Assembly: GCA_963575745.1 (NCBI GenBank)
Contig: CAUYUJ010014761.1
Coordinates: 20,001-84,000, forward strand
Source: Prorocentrum cordatum
Lineage: Eukaryota > Sar > Dinophyceae > Prorocentrales > Prorocentraceae
Direction: 5' to 3'
Length of the DNA stretch: 64,000 nt
The notes below the pieces were generated by a model, which worked only from the letters and a program-made list of their open reading frames with translations, did not search any database and was not told the origin of the DNA. Below, piece after piece: positions 32,251 through 57,289 of this stretch (positions are counted from its first letter, which is position 1; every line of letters begins with the position of its first letter). The position numbers and the translations under genes are program-made.

Positions 32251-34570
32251 GCCGAAGACAAAAACTGCCGCCAGTGGCCCCGCTGCAGCCTGGGAGATGG
32301 GGGCGCCTCGAGCAAGGGCTCACCGTGAGGTTCCCCGTTCTTCTCAGCAGCCCCCGATCAGGAGGAGGAGGAGGAGGAGGAGGAAAACCACACCAGCTGA
32401 GCGTGCCACCACATTAAGCTTGGGTAAAACATCGATGACAGACACATGGACCATCATCCGATGGATCAGCCTCCTCGCGCATAGTCCTGTCAAGGGCCCG
32501 CTGCCCAAGCGTTTCAGCCTCGGCGCGAGAGGAGAACCCGAAACATGCAAGGCCTCGGATGCGGTCAACACCGACCCGCTCAACAGCAGGGTCCCGTCCA
32601 AGCTTGGGCACAACTCCGAAGCCTCACCTCGAGGCCAGGGAGGTGCGAGAATCGATGGAGAGCGAATCCGCCACTCCGACTCAAGCAAACTCCAATTCAA
32701 CTGCCTCTCGCGGCCCCCAGACCATCCCACGCGAAAGCGCTTCGACTCCAGGCGCTCCAAGGATGGCCGATGGACCCACTAGTGGTGAAAAGACCACGGG
32801 GCCCATGGGAACCCCAGCAGAAGCCACTGGGGCTTCGATGCAGGGAGTGGCCTCTGGCCTTCCAGGGCCTGAGGCGGGCCCACGCCTCTTCCCCAGGAGG
32901 CGGTGGGGGGCCATTGAGTGGAGCAAAAACCCGAACGTACCCTATCGCGCTCCGCTGCCGCCGCGGCCCCGTCCGGGGAGACGCCGGCATCCTGCGCCGC
33001 ACTGCCAGCCATAGAGGCCCCTCCTCCGACGACGGACGACATTCCTGTCCCCCGGCCACCACCCCCCATCATCTCCGAGGACATCAGGCGGCAATTCAAA
33101 GGAGCCGAGGTCGACATCGCGAAGCCAATCTAACGGGACATACTCGAAAATACCAGCGTCCGCGACCATGGCCCCCTGACGAGCCGGGAAGAGAGCCTGC
33201 CCAGCAGTCTCATGACAGCCGATGATGACGAGACGATCGGCGAGATCACGGCGATACAGCTCGGCCCCACGCCGTGCATACATCTCAGGCGCCATATTGC
33301 AGAGCCACGGCGCACGAGTCAGGCGGCCCTCGATCACGTCCGTCTAATGGGACGAGACTTTCCATGCCGCGCAATCACCGAGCTTGTCGTGCACCTGGGC
33401 CCCCCAATAGTGGGCCCTCGCATTATTGGGGCCAGCGGCAGACCTGGGATCCCGAGCGCAATCAAGCGCGCCAGCACAATTTACATGGAGGCTGGACCCA
33501 GGGAAGAAGACCACGTTGCAACACAACTTGAGGACAACATAGTCCTCGCCGTTCCTCCCGGCTTGGAGGGATGCCTCCGCAATGGGACCCCCCAAATATA
33601 CGACTGCACGACTACCGCCCCGTCCGTGACGACCACCGCCCATCCCGCCACTCCCAAGGATCGAAGCCGGCCCTCAAAAGCCGATCCATCCGTGCGAACA
33701 TGCATGCCGACGCCTATCATCAGGCCCTCGACCGGCCAATCACAGCGATGCATCTAGCAGGAGGACGGGTCGGGCACCTTGCGCTTGAACCAGGCCGAGG
33801 GGTCGGGGAAGATGAGGAGGAGGAGGCGGAGGAGAAGGAGGAGGAATAGCCACCACCCCAGACCCCCTCCGTCATCGTCGTGCATTTTCCCACTAAGTGG
33901 ACCGGGATGTCTCGATCCATTCCCCAGGACCGGCTTTTCGTCCCGAATCTTTTCTCGATGGCCCCCCGAGGCCGAAAAAAATACAAAGCCTTCCGCAGTG
34001 CTTGGTTGCACGGCACGAAGGGGGTCTGGGGCAGGAAGACCTTTCGCCACACCACGGGGCCGGTGATCCGCGCACCGTAACAAAAACGCCTCGAGCCAGA
34101 AACTTCTGGGGGGCGCTCGCGGCAGTGCGCCGCGGGGCGCGCGCTCCCGGAGGCGGCTCAGACCTCCTCGACCTGGGCGCGCGGCTGCAGTGGGGTGGAG
34201 GGTGCAGCTCGGGAAAACTCTCGGCAGAGAGGGGCGGATGCTTGGTCCGCTCCCTCGTCGTCAATATTGCATAATCAAAACGTCGGAGACGGTAGCCCCG
34301 CCCCGAGGCCTCCGCGTCGCCCCAGGGGGCCCCTGGAGGTACCCCCGGGGCGAGGAGTAGGAGGCGGAGGATGATGAGGGGGCAGAATGGCAGAGACGAG
34401 GAGGAGGAGGAGGAGGAGGGATGATTGGGGTGATGATGGGGCAGGAGGGCAAGAGGGAAGCCGAGGAGAATGAAGAGGAGGAGGAGGATGGTTAGGCTAC
34501 GGATTTCCAGACAGCCTCTCTCGACCGACCGACCGAGGAGGAGGATGAGGAGAAAGAGGAGGGGACGTAA
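32251..34570. other. No confident gene; ambiguous open frames
   Basis: Both strands are open at 32.5-33.9 kb. The plus strand includes PPPTTDDIPVPRPPPPIISE and a 181-codon frame from 33212; the minus strand includes LADRLVIIGCHETAGQALFP and DWLRDVDLGSFELPPDVLGD at 33337-32942. Neither shows a recognised family, and splice sites cannot decide. GGA tracts lie at 32358-32384 and 33810-33846. A repeat D fragment (plus) lies at 33897-33990, and GGA-rich DNA at 34400-34560. Confidence 0.4.
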
Positions 34571-34618
34571 GAATGAGACACAAACACATAATAATGGTCA
34601 GACTAGTAATAGTGGAAA

Positions 34619-35270
<652 letters not shown>

Positions 35271-37566
35271 ATAATAGTAATGGCAATAACGATCACCGTA
35301 GCATTAACATTACAACGAACTCAATAAGAAGAACAAAACCATGGAGGAGGGCCCCCCCCCCCGCTACGACCCCTCTCCTGCACCAGCCGCCTGCACTCCT
35401 GTTCGCTGCGCGCCTATACGAGAGCGGCGCCCCTGCACCGTGCCACGCCAAGACTCCGTCTGCGCCCCGCTCCAACGCGGCACGGTTCACAATTTGTTCG
35501 TCTCTGGAGGTCGAACTACTGTGTACCGCGCACCACTCCTGGGTCGGTGCACACAGATCGCCCGTGGAGCTTGGCCCGCCCAGCCCGCACCCGCTCAGCC
35601 CGCACCCGCCTTTTCCCACGCAGCGGCACCGCCACGCTGCCACCTCCTGCACTTCCCCGCCACCTCCCCGGGAATCCGGGGGCTGACTCTGCTTCAGACG
35701 CGGCGTGTTCGCCTCATCTCGGAGCTCGGGACCCTCACAGATCGGCCTGGCCCGAAGAATGCCGCGGGAAGATGGGGTCCAGAGGCTAGGGCTCTGGTCG
35801 TCACTTTTCACGGGGCTGCATGCTTGTTCGTGACACCGGATCTCAGGGCAGGAGAGGATGCGCCGAGGTTGTAAGGCTTCGGGTTGCGCACAGGCAGCCC
35901 CCCCAGGCAGTCCCAGCTGGCCTCGACAGACCCTCCGAATAGTCCCAGCTGGCCTCAGAAGGCCCCTCCTTCTCCTCCTCCTCCTCCTCCTCCATTTTCT
36001 CTTCCTTTTTCTCCTCCTTGTTCTCCTCTTTTTTCTCCTCCTTTTTCTCATCCTTTTTCTCCTCCTTTTTCTCCTGCTTTTTCTCCTCCTTTTTCTCCTC
36101 CTTTTTCTCCTCCTTTTTTTCCTCCTCCTCCTTCTCCTCCTTCTCCTCCTCCTCCTCCTCCTCCTCCTCCTCCTCCCTCCTCCTCCTCCCTCCTCCTCCT
36201 CCTCCTCCTCCTCCTCCTCCTCCTCCTCCTCCTCGTCCTCCCCCTCCTCGTCCTCCCCCTCGTGGACCTCCCTCCTCCCGGACCTCCGGCTGCTCTCCGT
36301 CTCGCCAGGCTGCCTCCCCTCCTTGCTGCAGCGCAAGCGCTGGTTGGCTCGGGCATCCGTGGAGAGCGTACGGGGCCGCACTGACGCGCGTACAGGTTCG
36401 GCCACACCATGCCCCCAGCTCAGGTACCTACACCTCCAAACATCCCCGCCGTTCGGTCGTTTCTTTTTTTACCCATTAGTTTTGTTGCCCTCCACCCTGC
36501 GCAGTCCGGGAGGAGGCCCATCGATGGTATCGGGGCATCGTTATCTCTCAACATTGTCCGCAGCTTGGGGCTCGAAGAATGAGGGAGGAGGGGGAGGAGA
36601 GAGAGAGAGAGAGAGATAGGCAGAAAGACGAAGAGGATGAAGGAAGATTGAAGGCGAGGGGTGAATGCAGAAGGAAAAGGAGGAGAAGGCGGAGAAGGAG
36701 AACACCCAACCCCCTGGCGGGCCAAAGCGATGAGGACTCTCGGACCCCTGCACCACGAGGAGGAGGAGAGAAGGAGGAGGAGGAGGAGGAGCAGGAGGAG
36801 GAGGGGAAGGATGGGGGTACGCAGTGATGGAGGTGGCAGAAGTGCTGGACTTCTGCTCATGTCCATGTGGCAAACTCTGGAAACTCTGAATCTAAACATG
36901 TTGACTCCTCGCTTGTCCTTCCGCCGCCTTCCGCCGAAGGTGAGATGCGCTGAAGGCGGGAGCTTTGCCGGAACGCACCTTGTATGCCAAGGGGGTGAGC
37001 AAATTCTTTTCGGATGCGCCTGCGAGTGCCAGAGATGGGATCTTCAAGTCCGTAGGCCTGTCCCCTGTTGTTGTCTGTCTTTGTCGGCACGCTCTTTATA
37101 GCGCTCGTCTTGGCAGAAGCCCCACCAAGGAGTTTCTGGCACGGGTGGGCGATGTATTTCATCTCGCCCACGACCGTCTCGATATTGGTCGTCCCGCTGC
37201 TAGGACAGACTAGGCTAATGCGATGATGCCGCTGCGCTGAAACATGACGTAGAAGCGAGAGCAACTGCAGGACGAGAAAGGATAATAATGACGACATGTG
37301 ATGATGAGATGCCGCCCTGAGGATGAGCAGGGGGATAAGCAAGTAAGACATACTAATGCCGAGAAGTATGGGAAAGCAAGATCGGTAGGGAAGACGAGAG
37401 GAAGTGGTGGGGAGTGTCAGGGGACGAAGTACGCAGATTCGAAGCGCAGTGTGCGCGCTTCAAGAAAAGCGCCAGCGCGGCGAAACTGTGCGAGCGATGT
37501 GGTCAGGATTGGCGAGTACGAAATTGAGCGCAGACTGATAAACCACTGTGGTAGAAAAGCAAAAAC
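35271..37566. other. No gene; TCC/TTC tracts
   Basis: 35341-35880 is open on both strands without a domain. 35965-36250 is a TCC/TTTTTC compound tract read as poly-Ser, Leu or Phe. GA and GGA tracts lie at 36595-36616 and 36680-36830. 36900-37560 is lower-GC, apparently unique DNA. It may hold the terminal psaE exon, but none could be identified. Confidence 0.5.
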
Positions 37567-37720
37567 GGCATAAACATAAACTTTCGAAGGTCTCCACGGA
37601 TTTCTGCATTCGGCGCTGGACCTCCATCCCTGGCGCGCGAGGGGGGCCCAACGCCGATTCAAGACATCCGCACTGAGCTCCGAAAACTTATGTGACTGCA
37701 TCTTGTTTGTTCGTCTTATC
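37567..37720. mobile_element. Hairpin MITE family H, copy 3
   Basis: Left GGCATAAACATAAACTTTCG, arm GGATTTCTGCATTCGGCGCT, short centre CCTGGCGCGCGAG, right arm ACGCCGATTCAAGACATCCG and tail TTATGTGACTGCATCTTGTT. The centre is shortened relative to copies 2 and 6. Confidence 0.75.
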
Positions 37721-37896
37721 CTTCTTGTCAGAGTGGAGCCTTCCCTGGTTGGGTTGTCATTACTCGGCTCGAGCTGTGAGAGATGATCGGTGTCGTCGTC
37801 GCTGAGCGCCGTCATCGCTGAGCGACGTCGTCGTGTCGTCGTCGTCGAGTGGTAATCTGTCTGCTCTGCCTGCAGGTCCCGAGGCGAATGCCGGGC

Positions 37897-50950
<13,054 letters not shown>

Positions 50951-51230
50951 CTGCCGCCGCGCCGCGGCGCGCGCGCCGCGCGGCGCGCGGGGCAACCCCC
51001 GGCCGATGAGCCACCCGTCGGGGTGCTGCCAAGAGTGGGACGCCCGAGATGGGCACGGAAAAAATGAATACGATGCCCAACAGAGGTGTGGTCCCAAACC
51101 GACAGCGGCCGCTGTGGGGCAGGCGGCCCTCCGTCTCAAATGAGCAGGGCCCGCGACGGCACCGACAGCAAATCCTGTTCAAAATGGGCAGGACCTGCTG
51201 ACAGGTGTCGTCCCATCCTCCCCGTACCCC

Positions 51231-51402
51231 GTACACGTCGTTCATTTCTAATCGTGCTCATTCCTAATCGTGCTCGTTTCTAATGGTTCCTGGCCCCCTG
51301 GTGGCCGGGAAGAGGCCCAGGACAGAACAATTAGAAATGAAAGGATCCTGGCCCCCCCAAAATCAAAGAAATCTCGAATAATTAGAAATGAACAGTGTGT
51401 AC
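51231..51402. mobile_element. Hairpin MITE family T, copy 3
   Basis: GTACACGTCGTTCATTTCTA on the left and TTAGAAATGAACAGTGTGTA on the right, inverse of one another at the ends; the centre is GGCCCCCTGGTGGCCGGGA. This is the best-preserved copy. Confidence 0.85.
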
Positions 51403-51795
51403 CCATTTCGATCGTACAAATCATGCGGTCCCAGACCCCCTGGCGTCGTGTGAAGCATCGCAGCGCCGCCTGGAGGCCCTCCCCAGGCCCCCCCAGAGCC
51501 ACCAAAGCACGGCCAGGGATGACAAGCCAGCCCTGGTGAACGGGTCGAGACCTCTCGGGGTCGACGTTTGGGAAGAATCGTGACGTTGGGGGGTCCGGCA
51601 CTGGCCCCAGGTGCCCCCAACTTTTCTTCGCGCCCCGCTGGGGACCCTGCCTGGAGCTCCGTCGGTTCCGGTCAAAGGGGATCTTTCGCAATGGGGTCTC
51701 AAAACAATGCGATTGTTCATCCGGTGGCTCGTTGCGCGTGGCCTCTCTCACGGACCAACGAGGCCAAACGCAACGCTTTCTGCCCGCATCCAGCA
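51403..51795. other. No gene seen; diverged repeat D
   Basis: 51535-51640 has GGTCGAGACCTCTCGGGGTC and GGCCCCAGGTGCCCCCAAC, weakly like family D. Otherwise unassigned. Confidence 0.4.
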
Positions 51796-51961
51796 TTAGG
51801 TCGGGCATGTCCTCCTACAGGCGGATTTTGGACGAACAATTAAAAAATAGTCCAAACATATCCAACAATAATCCAAACATGATCGGCAAATCGTCGCCAG
51901 ATTTGTTGTAACATTATGTTTTTTTGTATCTACCTCCTGTAGAGGAACATGCCCGATTTAA
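51796..51961. mobile_element. Inverted-repeat MITE with 8-bp TSD, copy 4
   Basis: Left end TTAGGTCGGGCATGTCCTCC; inverse right end TTAAATCGGGCATGTTCCTC. Perfect 8-bp flanking duplication ATCCAGCA at 51788-51795 and 51962-51969. The centre is AT-rich with repeated CCAAACAT. This is the youngest-looking copy. Confidence 0.92.
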
Positions 51962-52147
51962 ATCCAGCACGATCCAGCACGAGCGATTGTACGAACTATG
52001 GCGTACACTGTTCAGTTTGCAAAATGACCGCGTCCTCGAGGGTCGACGGGGTGGGGGAGCGCGGGCGGCAGGAGGGAGGCAAGAAGGGGAGGGAGGCAAG
52101 AGGGGAGGGAGGCAAGAGGGGGAGGGGAGGCAAGAGAGGAGGGAGTA

Positions 52148-52338
52148 GGGGAACGAAACATGGCATAAACATCAAACCTCGGAGATTTCTTGGATCCGCG
52201 CTGGACTCCCCTCCCTGGCGCGCGGAGCGCGCCAGGGGGCGGCGCCAGAGGCGCCGCCAGGGGGGGGGGGCCCAGCGCGGATCCGAGAAATCCGCGCGGA
52301 CCTCCGAGAATTCATGTCAATGTCATTGTGCGTTCCGC
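52148..52338. mobile_element. Hairpin MITE family H, copy 6
   Basis: Most complete copy: GGGGAACGAAACATGGCATA, arm TTTCTTGGATCCGCGCTGGA, centre TGGCGCGCGGAGCGCGCCAG plus GGCGCCGCC, arm CCAGCGCGGATCCGAGAAAT, GCGCGGACCTCCGAG, tail TTCATGTCAATGTCATTGTG. TA flanks both ends (52146-52147, 52339-52340). Confidence 0.9.
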
Positions 52339-52517
52339 TAGGGAGGGGAGGCCCGAATCTGACCGTGGAGACCGTTGCCGCGCGTCTTCCAGGCGGAGGC
52401 CCCCCCGGGCGGCCTCCAGGCGCGCCCCCTCGCGGGGCCGATCAGGAGGGCCCGCTGCCGGGGGATTACTGCAGGGCGGCCCCCGAAGCGGGGGAGGCAC
52501 CGTGGGCCAGGGCCCAC

Positions 52518-52524
52518 ATAGATC

Positions 52525-52568
<44 letters not shown>

Positions 52569-52570
52569 TA
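52518..52570. repeat. (TCG)n microsatellite
   Basis: About 16 TCG units. Confidence 0.9.
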
Positions 52571-52742
52571 TCCCGATCCCTTCTTTGGGGCCATTTTTGT
52601 TTCTTTAGTTCTTGAGTCCACGCTGAGGCTGTCAGTTCGTGTTTGGTTTAGGCGGTCTGGCCGCGGCTGGGCCAGCTCGCGAACACACGAGGTCGAGATG
52701 CCTCCGCCTCGGCCTCCAGAAGCATCCCACGCTTGATGATGG

Positions 52743-52945
52743 TTACGGAAATCGGGTCGGGCGAAAGGGGGGGATAGCAAAGGGGGGGTTTGAGAATCAG
52801 CTCACGTAGCTGATTTTCCCGGCGCCTCCCGGCGCCGGGAGCGGCCATGTATCGAGGAATTGGCCCCTCGGTGAGGCCGAAACCAGCTGCATGCAGCAAA
52901 TTTCGTAACCCCCCCTTTCCCAATCCCCCCCTTTCGCCCGACCCG
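52743..52945. repeat. Foldback with GGGTCGGGCGAAAGG arms
   Basis: Left TTACGGAAATCGGGTCGGGC and AAAGGGGGGGA. The right arm is the inverse, TTTCGCCCGACCCGA, with an inner AATCAGCTCACGTAGCTGATT hairpin and GGCGCCTCCCGGCGCC. GGCCGAAACCAGCTGCATGC and AAATTTCGTAACC also occur at 16241-16285 inside GBP intron 5, so this is a dispersed element. Confidence 0.65.
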
Positions 52946-53286
52946 AGGAAAGCTGGCGTTTCCTCGAAAAGTCTTCCTCCTTGGGGCCCATTTTTCGCAC
53001 TGGGCCCATTTTTGGTGGCCTTCGGGGCCCGCTGACCGGGCCCCGAAGGCCCAAACACTATGCAGCATCACCAGGCTGCAAGCATGCCATCCTCGGCCGG
53101 AAACGCACACAGAGAGGAAGCACAGCCCAGCTGACGCCATCCTACGGCAAGGCACTTTTGCACAGCGTGCCGCTCCGCTCCGCGGGACGGGAAGCTCGGA
53201 AACGCTCGGGGGACCCTGGAAGCGGATACCGTGCCGCACCGAGGGCGCGGTGGGCCAGAGCCGGCGGAGCGACACGCCGAGCCAAA

Positions 53287-53496
53287 TAGAGGCCTCCTAG
53301 GTGGTGTCGGAGTAGATGGGGTCGTAGGATCGCGCCGCATCGCCGATACATCGGCGATACGTCGTTGACGTCGGCGATGCATCGGCGACGTCGACGTGAA
53401 GCAAATCGGGCCCCACATCGAGCCGCATCGGCGATGCAGTGGCGATGCGGCCCGATCCTCCGACCCCATCTACTCTGACCTTATCCAGGAGGCCTA
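53287..53496. mobile_element. Hairpin element family C, copy 2
   Basis: TAGAGGCCTCCTAGGTGGTG and the inverse of TAGGCCTCCTGGATAAGGTC, both leading to GGGGTCG(T/G)AGGATCG. The centre has GATACATCGGCGAT and GCGATGCATCGGCGACGT. Confidence 0.8.
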
Positions 53497-54840
53497 GACC
53501 AAAGTCCCTGACCGTAGCCCCATACTTGCCATCGCTCGGACGTCCATCATCTATGCATGTTTCGGCTTCGCGCGTGTATTCTGGTCGCAAGGTGAAAATG
53601 CTCCTCGATGGTCCTCGCCGAGAAAAGTGCACACGTCCGAGCGATGCCAAGTACGCTGGTGAGAATCACCCCCTGGGGGCAATAAGAAAATTCGGGGTCA
53701 AGGCGGGATCACAAGTGGCGCACGTACCATGGCTCTTGCACATAAGGGAAGGTGAAGAAGGAGGAGGAGGAGGAGGAGGAGGCGGGGGAGGATGAGGAGG
53801 AGGAGGAGGAGGCGGGGGAGGATGAGGAGGAGGAGGAGGAGGAGTAGGAGGAAGAGGAGGAGGAGGAGGAGGAGGAGGAGGAGGAGGAGGAGGAGGAGGG
53901 GGAGAGAGTGGACGAGAAATCGGGACATCGATGCTAGGATGGGGGGGCGGGGAATGCTTTGCTATCCGTGGGTTGCGGTTCTCGTCGGAGCCCTGGGCTC
54001 CTCGGACGGGTGGGCCCCCTCGCGACCTCCGGGAGCCACCTCCGGCAGCGCCCGGGGCCCTCGGGCCCCCGGCGAGGGGCCCTGGGACTCCGAGATCGGC
54101 GGGCGACGCGGCGCGACCCTTCGACCCCCCCCTGGCCCAGACATAGGGCGCCTCGAAGACATCGAGACGACGGTGTTCGTAGCTTGCGGCCTCTCGGGCC
54201 CCTCGCCTGGCCTCGGGACCTTCACAAACAACGACTCGGGACGGACAGCGGCCGCAAGGAAATGGTCGAGGGGTCGGGGGCCCGTGTCTCGAACAGAAAA
54301 TCGAGACGTCGGTTGTCGGCGAAGCAGGCCCCGTACCCAGGGGCTCTCCTGGGACCGGCTCCTCATCCTGAGCCGTCGCCTGACGGGCCTCGATCGAGGG
54401 TCGAGGGTCAAGGATCGAGGATCGAGGGTCGAGGATCGACGGTCGAGGATCGAGGATCGTGGGTCGAGGATCGAGGGTCGAGGATTGATGGGCTCTGGGG
54501 TACCGAAATCAGCGGAAAACCTCCAGGACCCCTCTCCTTCGTGGCGACGGTCTGCTCCTCCTCCTCCTCCTCCTCCTCCTCCTCGTCCTGCTAGTCCTCC
54601 TCCTCCTCCTCCTCCTCCTGTTCTTCTCATCCCCCTCTTCCTCCTCCTCCCTCCCGCCTCCAATTTTTCCTCGCCCTTCCCCTCTCTCTTCCCTCCTTTC
54701 TCCCTCCCCTTCCCCTTCCTCCTTTCCTCCTCCTCCTCCTCCTCCTCCTCCTCCTCCTCCCTCCCCTCCTCCCCCTCCTCCTCCTCCCCCTCCTCCTCCT
54801 CCTCCTCCTCCTCCTCCTCCTCCTCCTCCTCCTCCTACAC
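53497..54840. other. No gene; GGA/TCC tracts and 7-bp minisatellite
   Basis: 53597-53655 repeats 18683-18740. GGA tracts at 53757-53900. 54386-54490 is a tandem of GGATCGA/GGGTCGA heptamers. TCC tracts lie at 54550-54620 and 54720-54838. Repeat D fragments lie at 54185-54245 and 54335-54385. Confidence 0.65.
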
Positions 54841-54984
54841 CGTGGGCGTGGGCGGGCGTACTTCAGAACGGCGCACCCGCCCGAGCCAGGGCTGCGGATG
54901 GGAGCGCCGAACGCGCTCCAGGCAGCGGCGGCCGGATGCCGGGAGGGCGGAGGAGCCGCGACCCCAGCGCGTGGACGCTCGCAG

Positions 54985-55080
54985 GGGGGAGCCGCCGGCC
55001 CGCTTGCGCAGGACCGCCCGCTCGAGCTGCGGGAGAGGCTGGTCGAGAAGCACGTGGGCAAGATCATCGGGCTCATGGAG
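54985..55080 (+). CDS. Unrecognised plus-strand exon
   Basis: 32 codons: GGAAGPLAQDRPLELRERLV then EKHVGKIIGLME. Acceptor CTCGCAG|GGG; donor ATGGAG|GTGAGG is a strong GT site; phase 0 at both ends. The charged, helix-like sequence has no family I can name. The plus strand here runs opposite to psaE. Confidence 0.45.
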
Positions 55081-56433
55081 GTGAGGCTGCGTGCCGCCCT
55101 CGTGCTGCCAGTAAAGGAGGAGATGAGCAAGGCGGCGGCGGACCGCTCGGGGCCAAGGGAAGAAGCAGCCCGCCGAAGTCCCGCGGTCGCACTGGCGAAG
55201 CTGTGGTCAGGCCCCGGCGGGGAGGCCCGGGCAGCCCGAGGCGCAAGGCGAGAGGCAGAAGCATGCCGAGGTCGCGGAGCCGCACGCGCGAAGCAGCGGC
55301 CAGGCCTTGCCATTGGTGGCGCGGGAAGGTCTTTTTGACCTCTCAGGGAGCGTCGGGGAGACGTGTCGAGGAGGAGGGGAGGACCTCATTGCCAACGCTG
55401 GGGAGCCCAGGCGGCGAGGGAGGTCTGGCCGAACGAAGAGACGGGCGGGTTACTCCGCGCGCCAGTGGCGCAAGTGGCGGGGGGAGAAGGAGCGGAAGGA
55501 GCTGGCCCAGCTCCCGCAAGCGAAGCGGAAGAAGATCGCCCAAGACCCAAGACCTCCGCAAGGAACTGAAAGTCCTCGGGGAAGCCGGCCCTCCCGACAA
55601 GGGCAGCCCGGCTGCCAGGGGGACCAGGCCTGGCAGGGGCCAGAAGCCGTGGGGCAAGTGGTGAATGCACCGATTCTTTGCGGCTCTTGGGCCGACGAGC
55701 CTCTCGAGGAAGGCCCAACCTTGGGAACAGGACGAGGATGAGTCAGGATGAGGATGAGGGGAGGAGGATGAGATGGAGGAGGAGGAGGAGGAGGAGGAGG
55801 AGGAGGAGGAGGAGGAGGAGGAGGAGGAGGAGGAGGAGGAGGAGGAGGAGGAGGAGGCCGCCGCAGTGCGAGACGCCGACGACGACGTGGGCGCGAAGGG
55901 CTGCGGCGAGCACCGGCAGGAGGGGATCCCTGGCGAAGTGCTGGTGCACCCCGAATATATTGTCTGCTCCGACTCCCCGGATGATGCGGGCCAAAAAGAC
56001 GACCCAGCTGCCCCCCCTGGACGGCAGGGAAATGCAGGCGTTGGCCTGAAGGCGCCCGGGTGCCTCTCGAGCAGGCCCCGTCTGAAGAGACCTCCAATGC
56101 CGCTCGATACGACGGGAGGGACACACCTCCCGGGGAGGGCGCCCGGGTGACCCAGGCGGCGCAACAGACCCGAGACGGGCGGCCGCCGTGTCTGGAAGAG
56201 GCTGGGCGTGTATGCGGCGGCTCTGAAGGAGGCCCCGGGCACGGCCAGCGACAGCGCAGCGAGCAGCACGGGCAGCGGAGCAGGCGTGGAGTCCCGCACG
56301 TGGCGCGACCACTGAGGGCCGCCGCGGGGAGGGTCCCAACACCGGCGGGCGCGACCAAACGGGGCCGCCCTGAGCTGCCGAGTCCGTGGGAGCGTGGGCG
56401 GATGCACGGCGGAACAGACCGGGTCGAGTCTGA
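55081..56433. other. Possible further exons of the plus-strand gene
   Basis: Plus-strand frames include SARQWRKWRGEKERKELAQL (about 55461-55520) and, one frame over, KTQDLRKELKVLGEAGPPDK (about 55548-55610). After a (GGA)n tract (55775-55855) comes EGIPGEVLVHPEYIVCSDSP (about 55920-55980). They look protein-like but I cannot join them. They could also be the Gag-like part of a retroelement. Confidence 0.3.
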
Positions 56434-56664
56434 GAGAAGCTCCTCAAAGGAGAAACGGCTCCAGCCTCGACGGTCAACGAGGCTCACCTGGAAGTCGTGG
56501 GCTGCTTCACCGACCATCTGGAGATCCTGGGATCAGCCAGTGCGATGACGGAGGATGTCACGCGCCTCCTCAACCTGGTGGCCGTCGCGGATAGGCCGAT
56601 CCTGTGGCAGTGCTTCGTGCAAGAGGCGCGACGGCAGCTGCATGAAGCTGGCCTCTCTTCCTGA
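56434..56664 (+). CDS. Unrecognised 3' exon of a plus-strand gene
   Basis: 76 codons to a TGA at 56662: TVNEAHLEVVGCFTDHLEIL, then EDVTRLLNLVAVADRPILWQ and CFVQEARRQLHEAGLSS. A TGA immediately upstream (56431) means the exon must begin at an internal acceptor, for example AAAG|GAG near 56449. Codons are GC-ending and the peptide is not low-complexity, which supports a real exon. No family recognised. Confidence 0.4.
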   Translation, partial: EKLLKGETAPASTVNEAHLEVVGCFTDHLEILGSASAMTEDVTRLLNLVAVADRPILWQCFVQEARRQLHEAGLSS

Positions 56665-57289
56665 GCGCGCCGCAGGTGCGGCAATCAATTGGTTGTTGTT
56701 TGGCCGGGGCCTCAGCGTCGCCACGGTTGGACTCGACTTGGGAAGCTGGGGGCTCTACCCCTGGGCCCGGAGGGGCCTGGGGATAGAGCCGCGGTGCCTC
56801 TGGAACGGATTCTCACGGTTAACGTACAAGAAACTGTGTTTTGGAACGATTCAGGATTGTCAAGGTGCAACATTTACGTTTATTCGCGGTGTTAAGGCCC
56901 AGGAATGGTGTTTCGGTGCGATTCAGGATCGCCAAGACGTAACAGTCAGGTTGACTCGTGGCGTTGAAGTCCTGAGAACGGTGTTTTGGCACGCTTCAAG
57001 ATTTTCACAGGGTAGTCCCCTAAACGGGGCAATTTTGTCGGTGCAAATGGCCCTTTGCAGGGGCCTGTGAAGAGGAATCTTGGAGGGAGGGGTATTTCAA
57101 CATCGTTGAGGAGTCTTGGGTTTGCGCTGGTCCTCCTTCTCCTACTCCTCCTCCTCATCATCCTCCACAATTATATGAATACTGCTCTCCTCTCTCCCCT
57201 GGTGACGTTTGGGAAATGGCCGGCCCCCTCCGCGTACAGGTTTCTTACACATAGGTTTCCAAGGAGTTGGGTCTTCGCTAGGGTTGTTT
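56665..57289. other. Short tandem repeat; no gene
   Basis: 56810-57010 has three units of about 70-80 bp (GTGTTT(T/C)GG, GATTCAGGAT, GCGTT(A)AAG) related by inversion to 42490-42650. 57100-57290 contains TCC-rich DNA and a CACAATTATATGAATACTGC segment weakly shared with 45440-45560. Confidence 0.6.

Noticed and set aside
32942-33337. Minus-strand protein (LADRLVIIGCHETAGQALFP)
   Set aside because: The plus strand is equally open over the same DNA and no family or splice signal favours either; left as ambiguous.
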